A DNA stretch of 64,000 bases from FEN-1219 sp036563665 (GTDB lineage: Bacteria > Pseudomonadota > Gammaproteobacteria > Steroidobacterales > Rariloculaceae): positions 156,546 to 220,545 of the forward strand of contig DATCLY010000036.1 in the NCBI GenBank assembly GCA_036563665.1. The letters run 5' to 3'. Position numbers and translations under genes: made by a program. Positions 42,073 to 51,271 of the stretch are shown here, one piece after another (the stretch's first letter is position 1; every line of letters starts with the position of its first letter). A model generated the notes under the pieces. It was not told where the DNA came from. It did no database searches and worked only from the letters and a program-made list of their open reading frames with translations.

Positions 42073-42240
42073 TTATCGGTTCGGCTTCACGAACTTGAGC
42101 GTGAGCCGGAGCGCGGTGAACGCGATGTCGCCGTAGACGTCCGGGGCTGCTGCGACCTTCGCCGCGGGAGGCGCGAGCCCCAGCGCGGCCGTGGCGAGCA
42201 GGATCAAGGTCGTGGCCGGTCCGATCTTCTTGTCGTGCAT
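42073..42240 (-). CDS. Small exported protein (55 residues)
   Basis: A short frame with a strong ribosome-binding site (AAGGAGAGGACG before the ATG at 42240) encodes MHDKKIGPATTLILLATAAL, continuing to a likely signal cleavage near residue 31. The mature part would be only about 25 residues ending TLKFVKPNR. The signal-like N-terminus, ribosome-binding site and position just before the membrane protein gene support a real gene. The function is unknown. Confidence 0.55.
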   Translation of the reverse strand: MHDKKIGPATTLILLATAALGLAPPAAKVAAAPDVYGDIAFTALRLTLKFVKPNR

Positions 42241-42352
42241 CGTCCTCTCCTTCTCGAGGAGATCACTGCCCCCGGGACGCCGCCGCTCACAACGTATTAC
42301 GAGGTATGACGAATTTCAAAGGCGCGCGGGCGTCTCGGAAGCGTCACACCGC

Positions 42353-43846
42353 TCACCGAAACGCCACCTCCGCGAAGCTGCGCAGCTTCCGCGAGTGCAG
42401 CCGCTCGCGCTCATGTGCCTTGAGCTTCTCGATCGCGCGAAGGCCGATCTCGAGGTGCTGGCCGACGCGCTGCCGGTAGAACTCGCCCGCCATCCCCGCG
42501 AGCTTGATCTCGCCGTGGATCGGCTTGTCGGAGACGCAGAGCAACGTGCCGTAGGGCACGCGGAAGCGGTAGCCGTTCGCGGCGATCGTGGCGGACTCCA
42601 TGTCGAGGGCGATCGCGCGGGACTGCGACAGGCGCCTGATCGTGGCGACGTGATCGCCGAGCTCCCAGTTGCGGTTGTCGACGCTGCAGACGGTGCCCGT
42701 GCGCATGACGCGCTTCAGCTCGAAGCCGGTGAGCCCGGTCACTTCCGCGACCGCCTGCTCGAGCGCCACCTGCACCTCGGCGAGCGCCGGGATCGGCACC
42801 CAGAGCGGGAGCTCCTCGTCGAGCACGTGGTCCTCGCGGACGTAGCCGTGCGCGAGCACGTAGTCGCCGAGCTGCTGCGAGCCTCTGAGCCCGGCGCAAT
42901 GACCGAGCATCAGCCAGGCATGCGGCCTCATCACGGCGACGTGGTCGGTGATGTTGCGGGCGTTCGACGGGCCGGTGCCGATGTTGATCATCGTGATGCC
43001 GTCCCGGTCCGGCCCGACGAGATGCCACGCGGGCATCTGCGGCGGGCGCGTCGGCGGGGCGCCGGAGCTCGCGGCCGAAGCCGCGAATCGCGCGCTCGGT
43101 GTGATCACGTTGCCGGGCTCGACGAACGCGTCGCAGCCCGGCTCGCCCCTGGCGATGCGCTCGCGGCAGATGCGGACGAAGGCGTCGGCGTAGAACTGAT
43201 AGTTCGTGAAGATGACGAAGTTCTGGAAGTGCTCTGGATCGGTCCCGGTGTAGTGATGCAGCCGATGCAGGGAGTAGTCGACCCGCGCCGCGCGGAACAA
43301 CGCGAGCGGCGCCGGCGACGACGCGTCGGGCGGCAGCGTGCCGTTCACGATCGCATCGTCCATGACGGCGAGGTCCGGCGTGTCGAAGAAGTCGCGCAAC
43401 GGACGGCGCGACGTGGGCGCGCCGAAATCGGCGCCGACGCTCACGTCGCGCCGATAGGCGAAGTGCACCGGGATCGGCTCGTCGGACTCGCCGATCTCGA
43501 CCGGCACGCCGTGGTTCGCGATCAGGAGGCCGATCTGGTTCGTGAAATACGCCCGGAACAGATCCGGCCGCGTGACGGTCGTCTCGTAAACGCCGGGTCC
43601 GTGAACGAAGCCGTACGAAAGCCGCGAGTCGACGCGCGCGTGGGTGGCGGTCGTGATGCGCACGAATGGATAGACGGCGCGCACGCGCGTCTCGAGCGGC
43701 TGGCCGTTCGCATAAGCCTCGAAGCGCTCGCGCAGGTATGCGGTGTTGCGCTCGTAAATCTCCTCGAGCCGCGCGACGGCGGCGGCGGGATCGGTGAAGA
43801 GCTCGGAGGGGATCGGCGGCGGAGACGAGATCTCTAACGGACGCAT
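42353..43846 (-). CDS. amn: AMP nucleosidase
   Basis: The 497-residue protein matches the Amn layout. An N-terminal regulatory domain (ERFEAYANGQPLETRVRAVYPFVRI) is followed by the phosphorylase-like catalytic domain, with IGTGPSNARNITDHVAVMRPHAWLMLGHCAGLR, LWVPIPALAEVQ and DMESATIAANGYRFRVPYGTLLCVSDKP. It hydrolyses AMP to adenine and ribose 5-phosphate. The ATG at 43846 is chosen; there is no clear ribosome-binding site and an in-frame start at 43909 is possible. Confidence 0.88.
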   Translation of the reverse strand: MRPLEISSPPPIPSELFTDPAAAVARLEEIYERNTAYLRERFEAYANGQPLETRVRAVYPFVRITTATHARVDSRLSYGFVHGPGVYETTVTRPDLFRAYFTNQIGLLIANHGVPVEIGESDEPIPVHFAYRRDVSVGADFGAPTSRRPLRDFFDTPDLAVMDDAIVNGTLPPDASSPAPLALFRAARVDYSLHRLHHYTGTDPEHFQNFVIFTNYQFYADAFVRICRERIARGEPGCDAFVEPGNVITPSARFAASAASSGAPPTRPPQMPAWHLVGPDRDGITMINIGTGPSNARNITDHVAVMRPHAWLMLGHCAGLRGSQQLGDYVLAHGYVREDHVLDEELPLWVPIPALAEVQVALEQAVAEVTGLTGFELKRVMRTGTVCSVDNRNWELGDHVATIRRLSQSRAIALDMESATIAANGYRFRVPYGTLLCVSDKPIHGEIKLAGMAGEFYRQRVGQHLEIGLRAIEKLKAHERERLHSRKLRSFAEVAFR

Positions 43847-43922
43847 GCGGCTAGATTCCACGGCCGGCGCCGGCGGCGCAAGGCCGCCGCCGGCGGCGGG
43901 GGCGGACAACGACGGCGGACTA

Positions 43923-44768
43923 TCAGCGGGGAGGATGCCGCTCGAGGAACGCGCGGATGCCGGCCTCGACCTGCCGGGCGCTCACGATGAAGCCGGAGTT
44001 GTGGTCGCCACGGATCTCGAGGAGCTGCTTCGGCTCCTTCGCCCGTGCGAAGAGCGTCTCGGCGTGGGAGAAGGGCACGATCTCGTCATCGCGGCTGTGG
44101 ATGAGCAGCACGGGTGCGTCGACGGCGCCCACGAAGCGGGCGGTGGCGTAGTCGAAGCGCGCGAGGAGGCGCACGGGCAGGAACCAGTACAAGTCCGCGG
44201 CGAGGTCCGGGACCGAGCTGAAGGCGGCGATCGTGATCAGCGCGCGGGGCGCGACCTCGCTCGCGAGGTGCGCGGCGATGGCCCCGCCGAGCGACTCGCC
44301 GAAGATCACGATGCGGCCGGGCTCGATGCCCCGCTCGCCGACGAGGTAGTCCCACGCCGCGCGCGCGTCCCGATACGTGCCCGGCTCGTCGGGGCTGCCG
44401 GTGCTCTGGCCATAGCCGCGGTAGTCGAAGAGCAGCGCACCCAGACCCGTGCCGTGGAGCATCGACAGCCATTCGAGCCGGTGGGAAATGTTGCCGGCGT
44501 TGCCGTGGCAGAAGATGACCACGCTCGCGTCCGGCCGCGGTCCCGGCACGTACCAGCCGTGCAGCTCGACGCCGTCCTCGGCCGTGAAGCGCACCTCGTC
44601 GTAGGCGAGCCCGATGTCGGCGGGTGTGGCGGTCAGCTCTCGGCCGGGGACCGTGGGGAAGTACACGAGCCGCGGCTGCAGCACGAACAGGAATCCCGCG
44701 AACGCGACGTACAGGAGCACGGCGGCGAGCAGGAAGAGCAACACGGTTCGCGGAACGACGGCCGACAC
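43923..44768 (-). CDS. Membrane-anchored alpha/beta hydrolase (ABHD13/BEM46 type)
   Basis: The 281-residue protein has an N-terminal membrane anchor (about 5-28) and an alpha/beta hydrolase domain. Visible features are the oxyanion HGNAGN, the nucleophile elbow GESLGG, the acid in LIHSRDDEIVP and the catalytic His in RGDHNSG. It is likely an esterase or acyl-hydrolase at the membrane surface. The GTG at 44768 follows GAGGTG. It is upstream of and same-strand with amn, but 76 bases apart. Confidence 0.85.
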   Translation of the reverse strand: MSAVVPRTVLLFLLAAVLLYVAFAGFLFVLQPRLVYFPTVPGRELTATPADIGLAYDEVRFTAEDGVELHGWYVPGPRPDASVVIFCHGNAGNISHRLEWLSMLHGTGLGALLFDYRGYGQSTGSPDEPGTYRDARAAWDYLVGERGIEPGRIVIFGESLGGAIAAHLASEVAPRALITIAAFSSVPDLAADLYWFLPVRLLARFDYATARFVGAVDAPVLLIHSRDDEIVPFSHAETLFARAKEPKQLLEIRGDHNSGFIVSARQVEAGIRAFLERHPPR

Positions 44769-45179
44769 GGGCGCACCTCACGACCCGCCACGATGACGCG
44801 CCGAGAATCGAAGTGCAATCGGTGCACATCCCCGTACGCGGTTGTCGGCGGCTACCCGCTGGGGCAAGCTGGCCCGAGGCAGGGTCGCACCGCGGGGGGC
44901 GGCACGCCGGAAGCGTCCCCGCTCCGTAGGGGTGGCGACCACGGTCGCTCGAGAACGAGAGTCGGGGTGAAGCTCTACGACGCACCGGGCGCATGCCCGC
45001 ACGTCAGGGCGAGCTCCCGCGAGAGGACCGGATCTCGTCTGCGTACCGGCAAGCCGGCGAGGAGGAGACCAGTGGCCAGCAGGCCGAGCGTGTGCCGGGT
45101 GCTGCTTCAACCGGCAGCAGCCCGAGGGGGCTGGACGAGCAGCGGCACCGTCAAGGCCGAGCGCGCGGTAGGTGTGGCG
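44769..45179. other. 411-bp intergenic stretch with nothing recognised
   Basis: Between the alpha/beta hydrolase start and the SxtJ gene stop I find no credible coding frame, repeat or riboswitch on either strand. Short frames here have no ribosome-binding site and show arginine-rich shadow composition. Confidence 0.5.
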
Positions 45180-45584
45180 TCAGTACGGCCTGTCGAGGTG
45201 GTTGCGCACCGGCTGGGCAGAGCGCTCCAGGTACGTGGGAAGGGACCGATCGAGCTTGCGCCGCATCGGGTCGCGCGACAGCCGGAGCAGGAAGCCGAGC
45301 GGCACGAAGAACAGGAAGAACAGCAGCGCGAGGAGGACCCGTGTGTTTATCGAGCCGACAATCGTGCCGACCTTCATCCAGCCGAAGTACACGGGCTTCA
45401 AGAGGATCGGCGCCACCGCCGCGACGACGGCGAACACGCCGGAAACCACGAACACGATAGGGGACACCGCCGTGCTCCATATCCATGGGATCAGCACGCC
45501 GAAAAACAGCGAGATCATGACCGCCATCACGAGGCCGAACTTGCGCAGCTCCCGGGGGGATACGACCTGGGCTCGTTCCGTCAT
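45180..45584 (-). CDS. SxtJ-family membrane protein
   Basis: The 134-residue protein starts with a soluble VSPRELRKFG segment, followed by three or four membrane segments (about 18-35, 38-58, 83-102) and a basic tail. The LRKFGLVMAVMISLFFG start is characteristic of the SxtJ family, which accompanies SxtI/NodU-type carbamoyltransferases. It lies 13 bases downstream of such a gene here, so they form an operon. The function is unknown; it could help place the carbamoylation at the membrane. Confidence 0.82.
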   Translation of the reverse strand: MTERAQVVSPRELRKFGLVMAVMISLFFGVLIPWIWSTAVSPIVFVVSGVFAVVAAVAPILLKPVYFGWMKVGTIVGSINTRVLLALLFFLFFVPLGFLLRLSRDPMRRKLDRSLPTYLERSAQPVRNHLDRPY

Positions 45585-45597
45585 GTCGTCGCGGTCC

Positions 45598-47445
45598 CTA
45601 GTCCAGCTCGAACTGCGTCTTCCATGATTCGTCTTTCTCGGTCGCCGGCTGCCGGCGCTTGTCGAGGAGGAAATTTTCGAGCACCAGGTAGTCCATCTCG
45701 GTGCGCATGAAGCAGCGGTAGGCGTCCTCCGGCGTGCAGACGATGGGTTCGCCGCGAACGTTGAACGACGTGTTGACGAGCACGCCGCAACCGGTTTCGG
45801 CCTCGAACGCCTTCAAGAGCTTGTAGAAGCGCGGATTGGTTTCCTCGTGGACGGTTTGGATACGGGCCGAGTAGTCCACGTGGGTGACGGCCGGTATGTC
45901 GGAGCGAGCCACGTTGAGCTTGTCGATGCCGAACAGACGCTCCTGATCGGCGCTCATCTGCACGCGCCGCTCGGCCTTGACCGGGGCCACGAGCAGCATG
46001 TAGGGGCTCGGGCCGTCGAGCTCGAAGTACTCCGAAACGCGCTCGGCAAGCACGGCCGGCGCGAATGGGCGAAAGGATTCGCGGTACTTGATCTTGAGGT
46101 TCATCACCGACTGCATCCTGGGGGATCGCGGATCGCCGATGATGGAACGGCCCCCGAGCGCACGCGGTCCGAACTCCATTCGCCCCTGGAACCAGCCGAC
46201 GACCGCTTCGGCCGCTAGCAACTTCGCGAGCCTCGGGAACAGCGCCGCATCGTCGACCACCTCGTACACCGCGCCGCAGGCATCGAGCGCCGCGGCAATC
46301 TGGCCGGCGTCGTAGCGGGGGCCGAGAAAGGAGCCGAACATGGCGTCTCGCCCGTTCACGCGGCGGGCGTCGGCGTGGCGGTCGTACCAGGACACGAGAG
46401 CGGCGCCGATGGCGCCTCCTGCATCCCCCGCGGCCGGTTGTATCCACAGATCGTCGAAGATCCGCTGGCGCCGCAGCAAGCCATTCGCCACACAGTTGAG
46501 GGCCACGCCGCCGGCGAGGCAGAGGTTCGAGCACCCCGTTTCTCGCCTGAGCGTCCGGGCCAGACGCAGCACGACGTCTTCGGTGACCTTCTGGATGGAA
46601 GCCGCGATGTCCATGTCGCGCTGCGTGAGCGGCGTCTCGGGCTTGCGAGGCGGACCACCGAACAGCTCGTGGAAGCGGTCGTTCGTCATCGTCAGCCCGG
46701 TGCAATAGTTGAAATACGACATGTCCAGGCGGAACGACCCGTCTTCCTTGATGTCGACGATGTGCTCCCGAATGGCGTCGACGTAGCGCGGCTCGCCATA
46801 GGGAGCGAGCCCCATCAACTTGTACTCGCCCGAGTTGACCTTGAAGCCGGTGTAGTAGGTGAAGGCCGAATAGAGCAGGCCCAGGGAGTGCGGAAAGTCG
46901 ATCTGCCACAGGGGTTGCAGCTGGTGGCCGCTGCCGAGCCATGCGGTCGTGGTGGCCCATTCCCCGACCCCGTCCATGCAGAGCACGGCGGCGCTCTCGA
47001 ACGGGCTCGGGAAGAACGCCGATGCGGCATGCGATTGGTGGTGAGCGGCGAACAGCAGGGGCGGTAGCGCCTTTTGCGGCATTCCGCCCAGCTCGGCCAG
47101 ATTGCGTCGCAGCGTGGCCTTCAGGTACAGCTTCTCCTTCAGCCACACCGGCATCGCGGCGATGAACGACCGCAAGCCTTTCGGCGCATAGGCGAGGTAC
47201 GTCTCGAGCAGCCGCTCGAACTTGACGAGCGGCTTGTCGTAGAAGACGACGTCGGCCACGTCCGTCAGGCGTATGCCGGCTTCGGACAGGCAATAGCGAA
47301 CGGCGTTGGCGGGGAACCGCGGATCGTGTTTCCGCCGGGTGAAGCGCTCCTCCTGGGCGGCCGCGACGATCACGCCATCGCGAATCAGGGCGGCGGCGCT
47401 GTCGTGATAGTACGCGGAGATCCCGAGGATATACGTGGGGGACAA
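45598..47445 (-). CDS. NodU/CmcH-type carbamoyltransferase
   Basis: The 615-residue enzyme has the N-terminal kinase-like domain (GISAYYHDSAAALIRDGVIVAAAQEERFTRRKHDPRFP, HHQSHAASAFFPSPFESAAVL, LAGGVALNCVANGLL). The C-terminal Carbam_trans_C domain has MEFGPRALGGRSIIGDPR, THVDYSARIQTV and VLVNTSFNVRGEPIV. It transfers a carbamoyl group from carbamoyl phosphate to a hydroxyl of a small molecule or glycan. The TTG at 47445 is the best start since conserved sequence begins there, but its ribosome-binding site is weak. A truncated relative lies at 49116-49277. Confidence 0.85.
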   Translation of the reverse strand: MSPTYILGISAYYHDSAAALIRDGVIVAAAQEERFTRRKHDPRFPANAVRYCLSEAGIRLTDVADVVFYDKPLVKFERLLETYLAYAPKGLRSFIAAMPVWLKEKLYLKATLRRNLAELGGMPQKALPPLLFAAHHQSHAASAFFPSPFESAAVLCMDGVGEWATTTAWLGSGHQLQPLWQIDFPHSLGLLYSAFTYYTGFKVNSGEYKLMGLAPYGEPRYVDAIREHIVDIKEDGSFRLDMSYFNYCTGLTMTNDRFHELFGGPPRKPETPLTQRDMDIAASIQKVTEDVVLRLARTLRRETGCSNLCLAGGVALNCVANGLLRRQRIFDDLWIQPAAGDAGGAIGAALVSWYDRHADARRVNGRDAMFGSFLGPRYDAGQIAAALDACGAVYEVVDDAALFPRLAKLLAAEAVVGWFQGRMEFGPRALGGRSIIGDPRSPRMQSVMNLKIKYRESFRPFAPAVLAERVSEYFELDGPSPYMLLVAPVKAERRVQMSADQERLFGIDKLNVARSDIPAVTHVDYSARIQTVHEETNPRFYKLLKAFEAETGCGVLVNTSFNVRGEPIVCTPEDAYRCFMRTEMDYLVLENFLLDKRRQPATEKDESWKTQFELD

Positions 47446-47898
47446 CGCCGAGGTCCGGTTTGTCGATGATGCTGCGGTATCCGCAGAAGTTGGGCGGCGC
47501 GGATTATCGCCAACCGGGAAGCGCACCGGCAAGGAATTCCCGGCATGCCAACTACGTCGACTCGGCGGCTCGAGGACGGCCGTCGTGCAACGCAGGTGCT
47601 CCGGCGATGCGCGCCGTGCGGAACGCGGGGCCGGTCGAGACCGGCCCGGCTCCCAGATCGGCCGGCGGCGGGCGCGTGACGCTGTCTCCGCTCGGCTCGT
47701 GCTCGCGCTCGGCGACCGTCGCCGGGTGTGACGGCGCGAACGCTTTGGGAAAAAATTCGGGGTTCTCACCCATTTGGGGGATGCGGCTGTCCAGCCTCCG
47801 GCATAGATTTCCGCGTCGATCGCACCGCGGGCTCTAGCGCCGAACCGGCCGGGGGATCCGCGCGAGCGCGCACCACGAACCCCTGTTCCCGGGTGCAG
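47446..47898. promoter_or_regulatory. 453-bp divergent intergenic region with a perfect palindrome
   Basis: The region separates the carbamoyltransferase and SGNH hydrolase genes. It holds CTGCGG-TAT-CCGCAG at 47470-47484 and a perfect 20-bp palindrome at 47628-47647 (GGGCCGGTC-GA-GACCGGCCC), an operator or cruciform candidate. An A-rich patch at about 47749-47757 may mark a promoter towards the plus strand. No coding frame is convincing. Confidence 0.45.
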
Positions 47899-49119
47899 AT
47901 GCTGCAACGGCAACTTCGGCCGTCGGAACCGATCGGCCAGCGTCAGTCAGGCCGGGCCAGCCCGCGTCAGGTCTCGCTGGCGGCACGTTGCCTCGGGTCC
48001 GCCGTGCTGGCCGTTCTGAGCGTGGTCGCGACGTTCGCGCTGTGCGAGATGCTGCTCCGGCTTGCCTGGACGCCTCCGTCGCTGCGCTCTACGCAGGCGT
48101 TCGAGCCGCATCCCGTCTACGGTGTGGCGCCGATACCGGGAATCGCCGGTGTACGGCACACCGTCGAATACGCGCACCCGTTCGCGCACACGCCGCAGGG
48201 TTTCCGCGCCGGATCCGCGCTTGGCGTAGTGGCCGCGCACAAGCGTGCTCCGCGCGTGCTGTTCCTCGGCGACTCGTTCACGTATGGAATGGGCGTCGCG
48301 GACGACGAGACTTTCGTCAACCGGGTAGCCGCCGCCCTTCCCGGCGTCGAGGTGGTCAATGCCGGGGTCAACGGCTACGGGCAGTTCGAGGAGCTTGCGC
48401 TTCTCGACGCGCTCGGACCGGCACTGCGCCCCGACCTGACCGTCGTCGTCTTCTTCTGGAACGACCTCGAGGACAACCTCGAGGCCGGTGCGCCATCGTT
48501 CACCGTGGATTCCGACGGGCGTGTCGTGAGGACAGACCTCGTCGTGCCGGCGGCGTTCGATCCGCTCGCGAGCCGCACGGGCCATGTCGAGCGGCCGTCG
48601 GCTCGGGGACCGCTGTACTACACGCGGGAGCTCGTCAAGGAAGGGCTCAAGGGGGTCCGCTATCGCTATCTCGGCATTTCGGCGCGGGACATCCAAACGG
48701 AAGAGCAGCTCCGCCAAGCGTGGACCGTCGCCGCGAACGCGTTCGAGCTGCTGCTGCGCCGCGCGCGCGAGGTCGGCTCGAGGCTGCTCGTGATCTCGAT
48801 TCCCGACCACAACAAGGTCGATCCGCTCGCCGTCATCAAGAACATCGAGCCGCTCAACTACGACGTGGAAGACGCTCTGCGGGAGACGCTCTTGCGGCTC
48901 GGCGTTCCATACTTCGATACTTTCGACGCCCTCCGCTCGGCGCACGAGTCGGGCGAGGGTGGCCTCTACTACTATGCGGACAGGCACCTCACGCCGCGCG
49001 GCCACCGCGTCCTCGCCGATGCGCTGCTGCCGGTCGTGGCAGCGGAGCTCACGGCGGCAGTCGAGCGACGCAGCGGCGTGCCGAGTCCGCCCGCTGCCGG
49101 CGCCGGAGGCGGGCCGTGA
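47899..49119 (+). CDS. Membrane-anchored SGNH/GDSL hydrolase
   Basis: The 406-residue protein has an N-terminal membrane anchor (about 28-50) and an SGNH domain with LFLGDSFTYGMG (block I Ser), NAGVNGYGQFEELAL (Gly block II), FFWNDLEDN (block III Asn) and YADRHLTPRGH (Asp and His of block V). It is probably an O-acetyl esterase or O-acyltransferase-like protein working on glycans or lipids outside the cytoplasm. Such genes often accompany NodU-type carbamoyltransferases. The start ATG at 47899 has poor ribosome-binding support. Its stop overlaps the carbamoyltransferase fragment (GTGA). Confidence 0.82.
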   Translation: MLQRQLRPSEPIGQRQSGRASPRQVSLAARCLGSAVLAVLSVVATFALCEMLLRLAWTPPSLRSTQAFEPHPVYGVAPIPGIAGVRHTVEYAHPFAHTPQGFRAGSALGVVAAHKRAPRVLFLGDSFTYGMGVADDETFVNRVAAALPGVEVVNAGVNGYGQFEELALLDALGPALRPDLTVVVFFWNDLEDNLEAGAPSFTVDSDGRVVRTDLVVPAAFDPLASRTGHVERPSARGPLYYTRELVKEGLKGVRYRYLGISARDIQTEEQLRQAWTVAANAFELLLRRAREVGSRLLVISIPDHNKVDPLAVIKNIEPLNYDVEDALRETLLRLGVPYFDTFDALRSAHESGEGGLYYYADRHLTPRGHRVLADALLPVVAAELTAAVERRSGVPSPPAAGAGGGP

Positions 49120-49277
49120 CGGCGGTGCCCGGCCAGGCCGTGCATTACGACGGCGCCGCCACGTGGCTGCGCGCCGGCAGCATCGTCGCCGCGGCTGGGG
49201 AGGAGCGCCTCTCGCGAACGAAGCGCGATGCGCGTTTGCCGCGGGCTGCTATCCGCGACTGTCTCGAGGAAGCCTGA
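49116..49277 (+). pseudogene. Truncated carbamoyltransferase (N-terminal fragment)
   Basis: The 53-residue frame reads HYDGAATWLRAGSIVAAAGE, then ERLSRTKRDARLPRAAIRDC, ending at LEEA and a stop. This matches only the first 50 residues of NodU-type carbamoyltransferases, including the full-length copy at 45598-47445. The rest of the enzyme is missing. Its start overlaps the SGNH stop (GTGA) and its stop overlaps the DUF5989 start (TGATG), so an in-frame internal deletion kept the operon couplings intact. It may now act only to carry translation through. Confidence 0.75.
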
Positions 49278-49429
49278 TGCTGGATCTTCTCGCCGATCTC
49301 TGGGGTTTCATGCGCGTGCGCAAGAAGTTCTGGCTCGCGCCGATCATCATCGTGATGGTGCTGCTCGGCTGCCTGATGGTGCTCGCCCAGGGCTCGGTCG
49401 TCGCGCCGTTCATCTACACGCTGTTCTAG
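49277..49429 (+). CDS. DUF5989 family small membrane protein
   Basis: The 50-residue protein has a short amphipathic start (LLADLWGFMRVRKKFWLAPI) and one membrane segment (about 20-42). This is the DUF5989 pattern, found beside carbamoyltransferases and SxtJ. Its ATG overlaps the stop of the truncated carbamoyltransferase by one base. It is likely an accessory or anchoring subunit of a carbamoylation complex. Confidence 0.8.
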   Translation: MLDLLADLWGFMRVRKKFWLAPIIIVMVLLGCLMVLAQGSVVAPFIYTLF

Positions 49430-49563
49430 CACGCCCGGGGTCCCGTCGGCGCGGGCCGTCCCGCGCCTACGCCGCGGCCCTGTGTGGGGGCATCCTGTGC
49501 TATGGTTGCTCCGCCTTTTCGTAGCGGGGAAAGTCGGGCACGGTCTTGGCCGCCTCATCGCAA

Positions 49564-50187
49564 ATGTCCTGGCCAGCCGCGATCGGTTGGGACGCCTGGG
49601 CGGGCGGTGACGCTGCCGCCGTGCTCGACTGCCACCGCGACCCCCTGCTCGTTATCGACGAAGAGCCCACGTTGCTCTACAAGAATCGCGCAGCGCAGGC
49701 GATCGGGGGGCGCGACGGACTCGCAGAGTGCGGCCGCAAGCTGCGGCTCGGTCCGAAAGCCGATGCCGAGCTGCGCCGAATCGTCGCCGCATACCGTCGT
49801 GCAAATGTCTCCGGCGGCGGATGTCGCGGTTTGCGCCTGGCGCAGCGCGACCGGGAATGGTTGCTTCTCGTGTGCCCACTGGAGCGCCCGCCCGGCGTGC
49901 AGAGCATCGCGCACCGTTTTCTCCTCCACGCGGTGGCGCGTACCGCGCCGCGCACGCCGCCTCACGAGGCGCTGCACGACGTCTTCGGCTTGACCCCGAG
50001 GGAAATCAGCGTCGCGACGGAGCTGTTTCGCAGCGCCACGGTGCGGCTAGCCGCCCAGCGTCTGAAGCTCGCGCCGGAGACGGTTCGCAGCCACCTGAAG
50101 CGCACGTTCCGGAAATGTAACGTGCATTCGCAGGCGGAGCTGTTCGCGTTGTTCCAAAGTCTCTCGGAGTTCGGCCCACCTCGATAG
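49564..50187 (+). CDS. LuxR-family transcriptional regulator
   Basis: The product of about 207 residues has an N-terminal PAS-like sensor (VLDCHRDPLLVIDEEPTLLYKNRAAQAIGG) and a C-terminal LuxR HTH (FGLTPREISVATELFRSATVRLAAQRLKLAPETVRSHLKRTFRKCNVHSQAELFAL). It has no receiver domain. The input ligand and target are unknown. The ATG at 49564 is chosen over a TTG at 49546; neither has a good ribosome-binding site. A related but degraded regulator lies at 52.7-53.6 kb. Confidence 0.8.
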   Translation: MSWPAAIGWDAWAGGDAAAVLDCHRDPLLVIDEEPTLLYKNRAAQAIGGRDGLAECGRKLRLGPKADAELRRIVAAYRRANVSGGGCRGLRLAQRDREWLLLVCPLERPPGVQSIAHRFLLHAVARTAPRTPPHEALHDVFGLTPREISVATELFRSATVRLAAQRLKLAPETVRSHLKRTFRKCNVHSQAELFALFQSLSEFGPPR

Positions 50188-50421
50188 GCGAGGCTGCGGC
50201 GGCGAAATCCCGCGTTCCGGAACTGGCGCAGCGGCCATTGCAGCCGGCGCTCGCAGCGCACCCGTCTCGAGGGCGACGTGCGCGTGCGTTTTTGCTAGGT
50301 TGTATTTCGTCGGATGGATCGACGGAGGCATCGCCATGGATCGGGAGCGAAGCCGTTCTCATGGTGGACGGTGGGGCTGCGCGCGAGTGCTCGTCGCGCA
50401 GCGCGCGGCGAGGCGAGGGTG

Positions 50422-51069
50422 ATGCCTTTCGGCGGCGAGGTGGAGATTCGCACGCGCGGCGCGGTGCTGCAGGGCGACTTGCAGGTGCCCGAAGGCGCGA
50501 GCGGCATCGTGATCTTCGCGCACGGCAGCGGCAGCAGCCGCTTCAGCCCCCGCAATCGCAGTGTTGCGCGCTATCTGCGGGAGCGTCACCTGGGCACGCT
50601 GCTTTTCGACTTGCTCACGGCGGACGAGGAGCGTGCCGACAGGGCAACGGCACGGTATCGCTTCGACATCGGTTTCCTCGCGCCGCGCCTCGCGGCCGTT
50701 GCCGAATGGCTCGAGCGGGAGCGCCCGGGCACGGCCTTGGGCTATTTCGGCGCCAGCACGGGCGCTGCGGCGGCGCTCGTGGCCGCCGCGGAAGCGCCGC
50801 ACACCATCCGCGCAGTGGTTTCACGAGGCGGGCGGCCGGATCTCGCCGGCGACGCGCTCGAGCGAGTGCGCGCGCCGACATTGTTGATCGTCGGCGGGGA
50901 GGATCATCAGGTGCTGCGCTTGAACGAGCACGCGCTCGCCTCGCTGCGCTGCGAGAAGGAGCTGGTCGTGGTGCCCGGAGCCACCCACTTGTTCGAGGAG
51001 CCCGGTGCCTTGGACGAGGTCGCACGTCACGCCGCGGGCTGGTTCGAGGCGCACTTTTTGCAAGCGTAG
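50422..51069 (+). CDS. Dienelactone-hydrolase-like alpha/beta hydrolase
   Basis: The 215-residue cytoplasmic protein has IVIFAHGSGSSRFSPRN (oxyanion loop), GYFGASTGAAAAL as the nucleophile elbow (GASTG), the acid in IVGGEDHQV and the His in GATHLFEEPG. This subgroup is usually found alone or fused to a phosphoribosyltransferase, near heat-shock proteins. Hsp20 is 200 bases downstream. GAGGGTG precedes the ATG at 50422. Substrate unknown. Confidence 0.82.
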   Translation: MPFGGEVEIRTRGAVLQGDLQVPEGASGIVIFAHGSGSSRFSPRNRSVARYLRERHLGTLLFDLLTADEERADRATARYRFDIGFLAPRLAAVAEWLERERPGTALGYFGASTGAAAALVAAAEAPHTIRAVVSRGGRPDLAGDALERVRAPTLLIVGGEDHQVLRLNEHALASLRCEKELVVVPGATHLFEEPGALDEVARHAAGWFEAHFLQA

Positions 51070-51271
51070 CTTCGTGCGTGCGCTTGCGCGGCGCGCTGCG
51101 CCGGATGCTGCCGCGGCGGGAGAAGAGTGCCGCCTCCTCGGAGCTCGCATGCGCTGCACGAGTGCGCGTACCGCGACGTACGGGACTACGTAGAACTCGT
51201 AGCTCGACTGACCTGGTGGCCGGCGCTATGTTGCGACCGTAGCTCACGTGACAATCAACAGGAGGATTGCC

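Noticed and set aside
42191..43837. A 548-codon plus-strand frame
   Set aside because: It is antisense to AMP nucleosidase, whose motifs are clear.
44769..45179. A second riboswitch (cobalamin- or GEMM-like) in the gap
   Set aside because: Fragments such as GGGGTGAAGC occur, but no complete consensus could be assembled on either strand.
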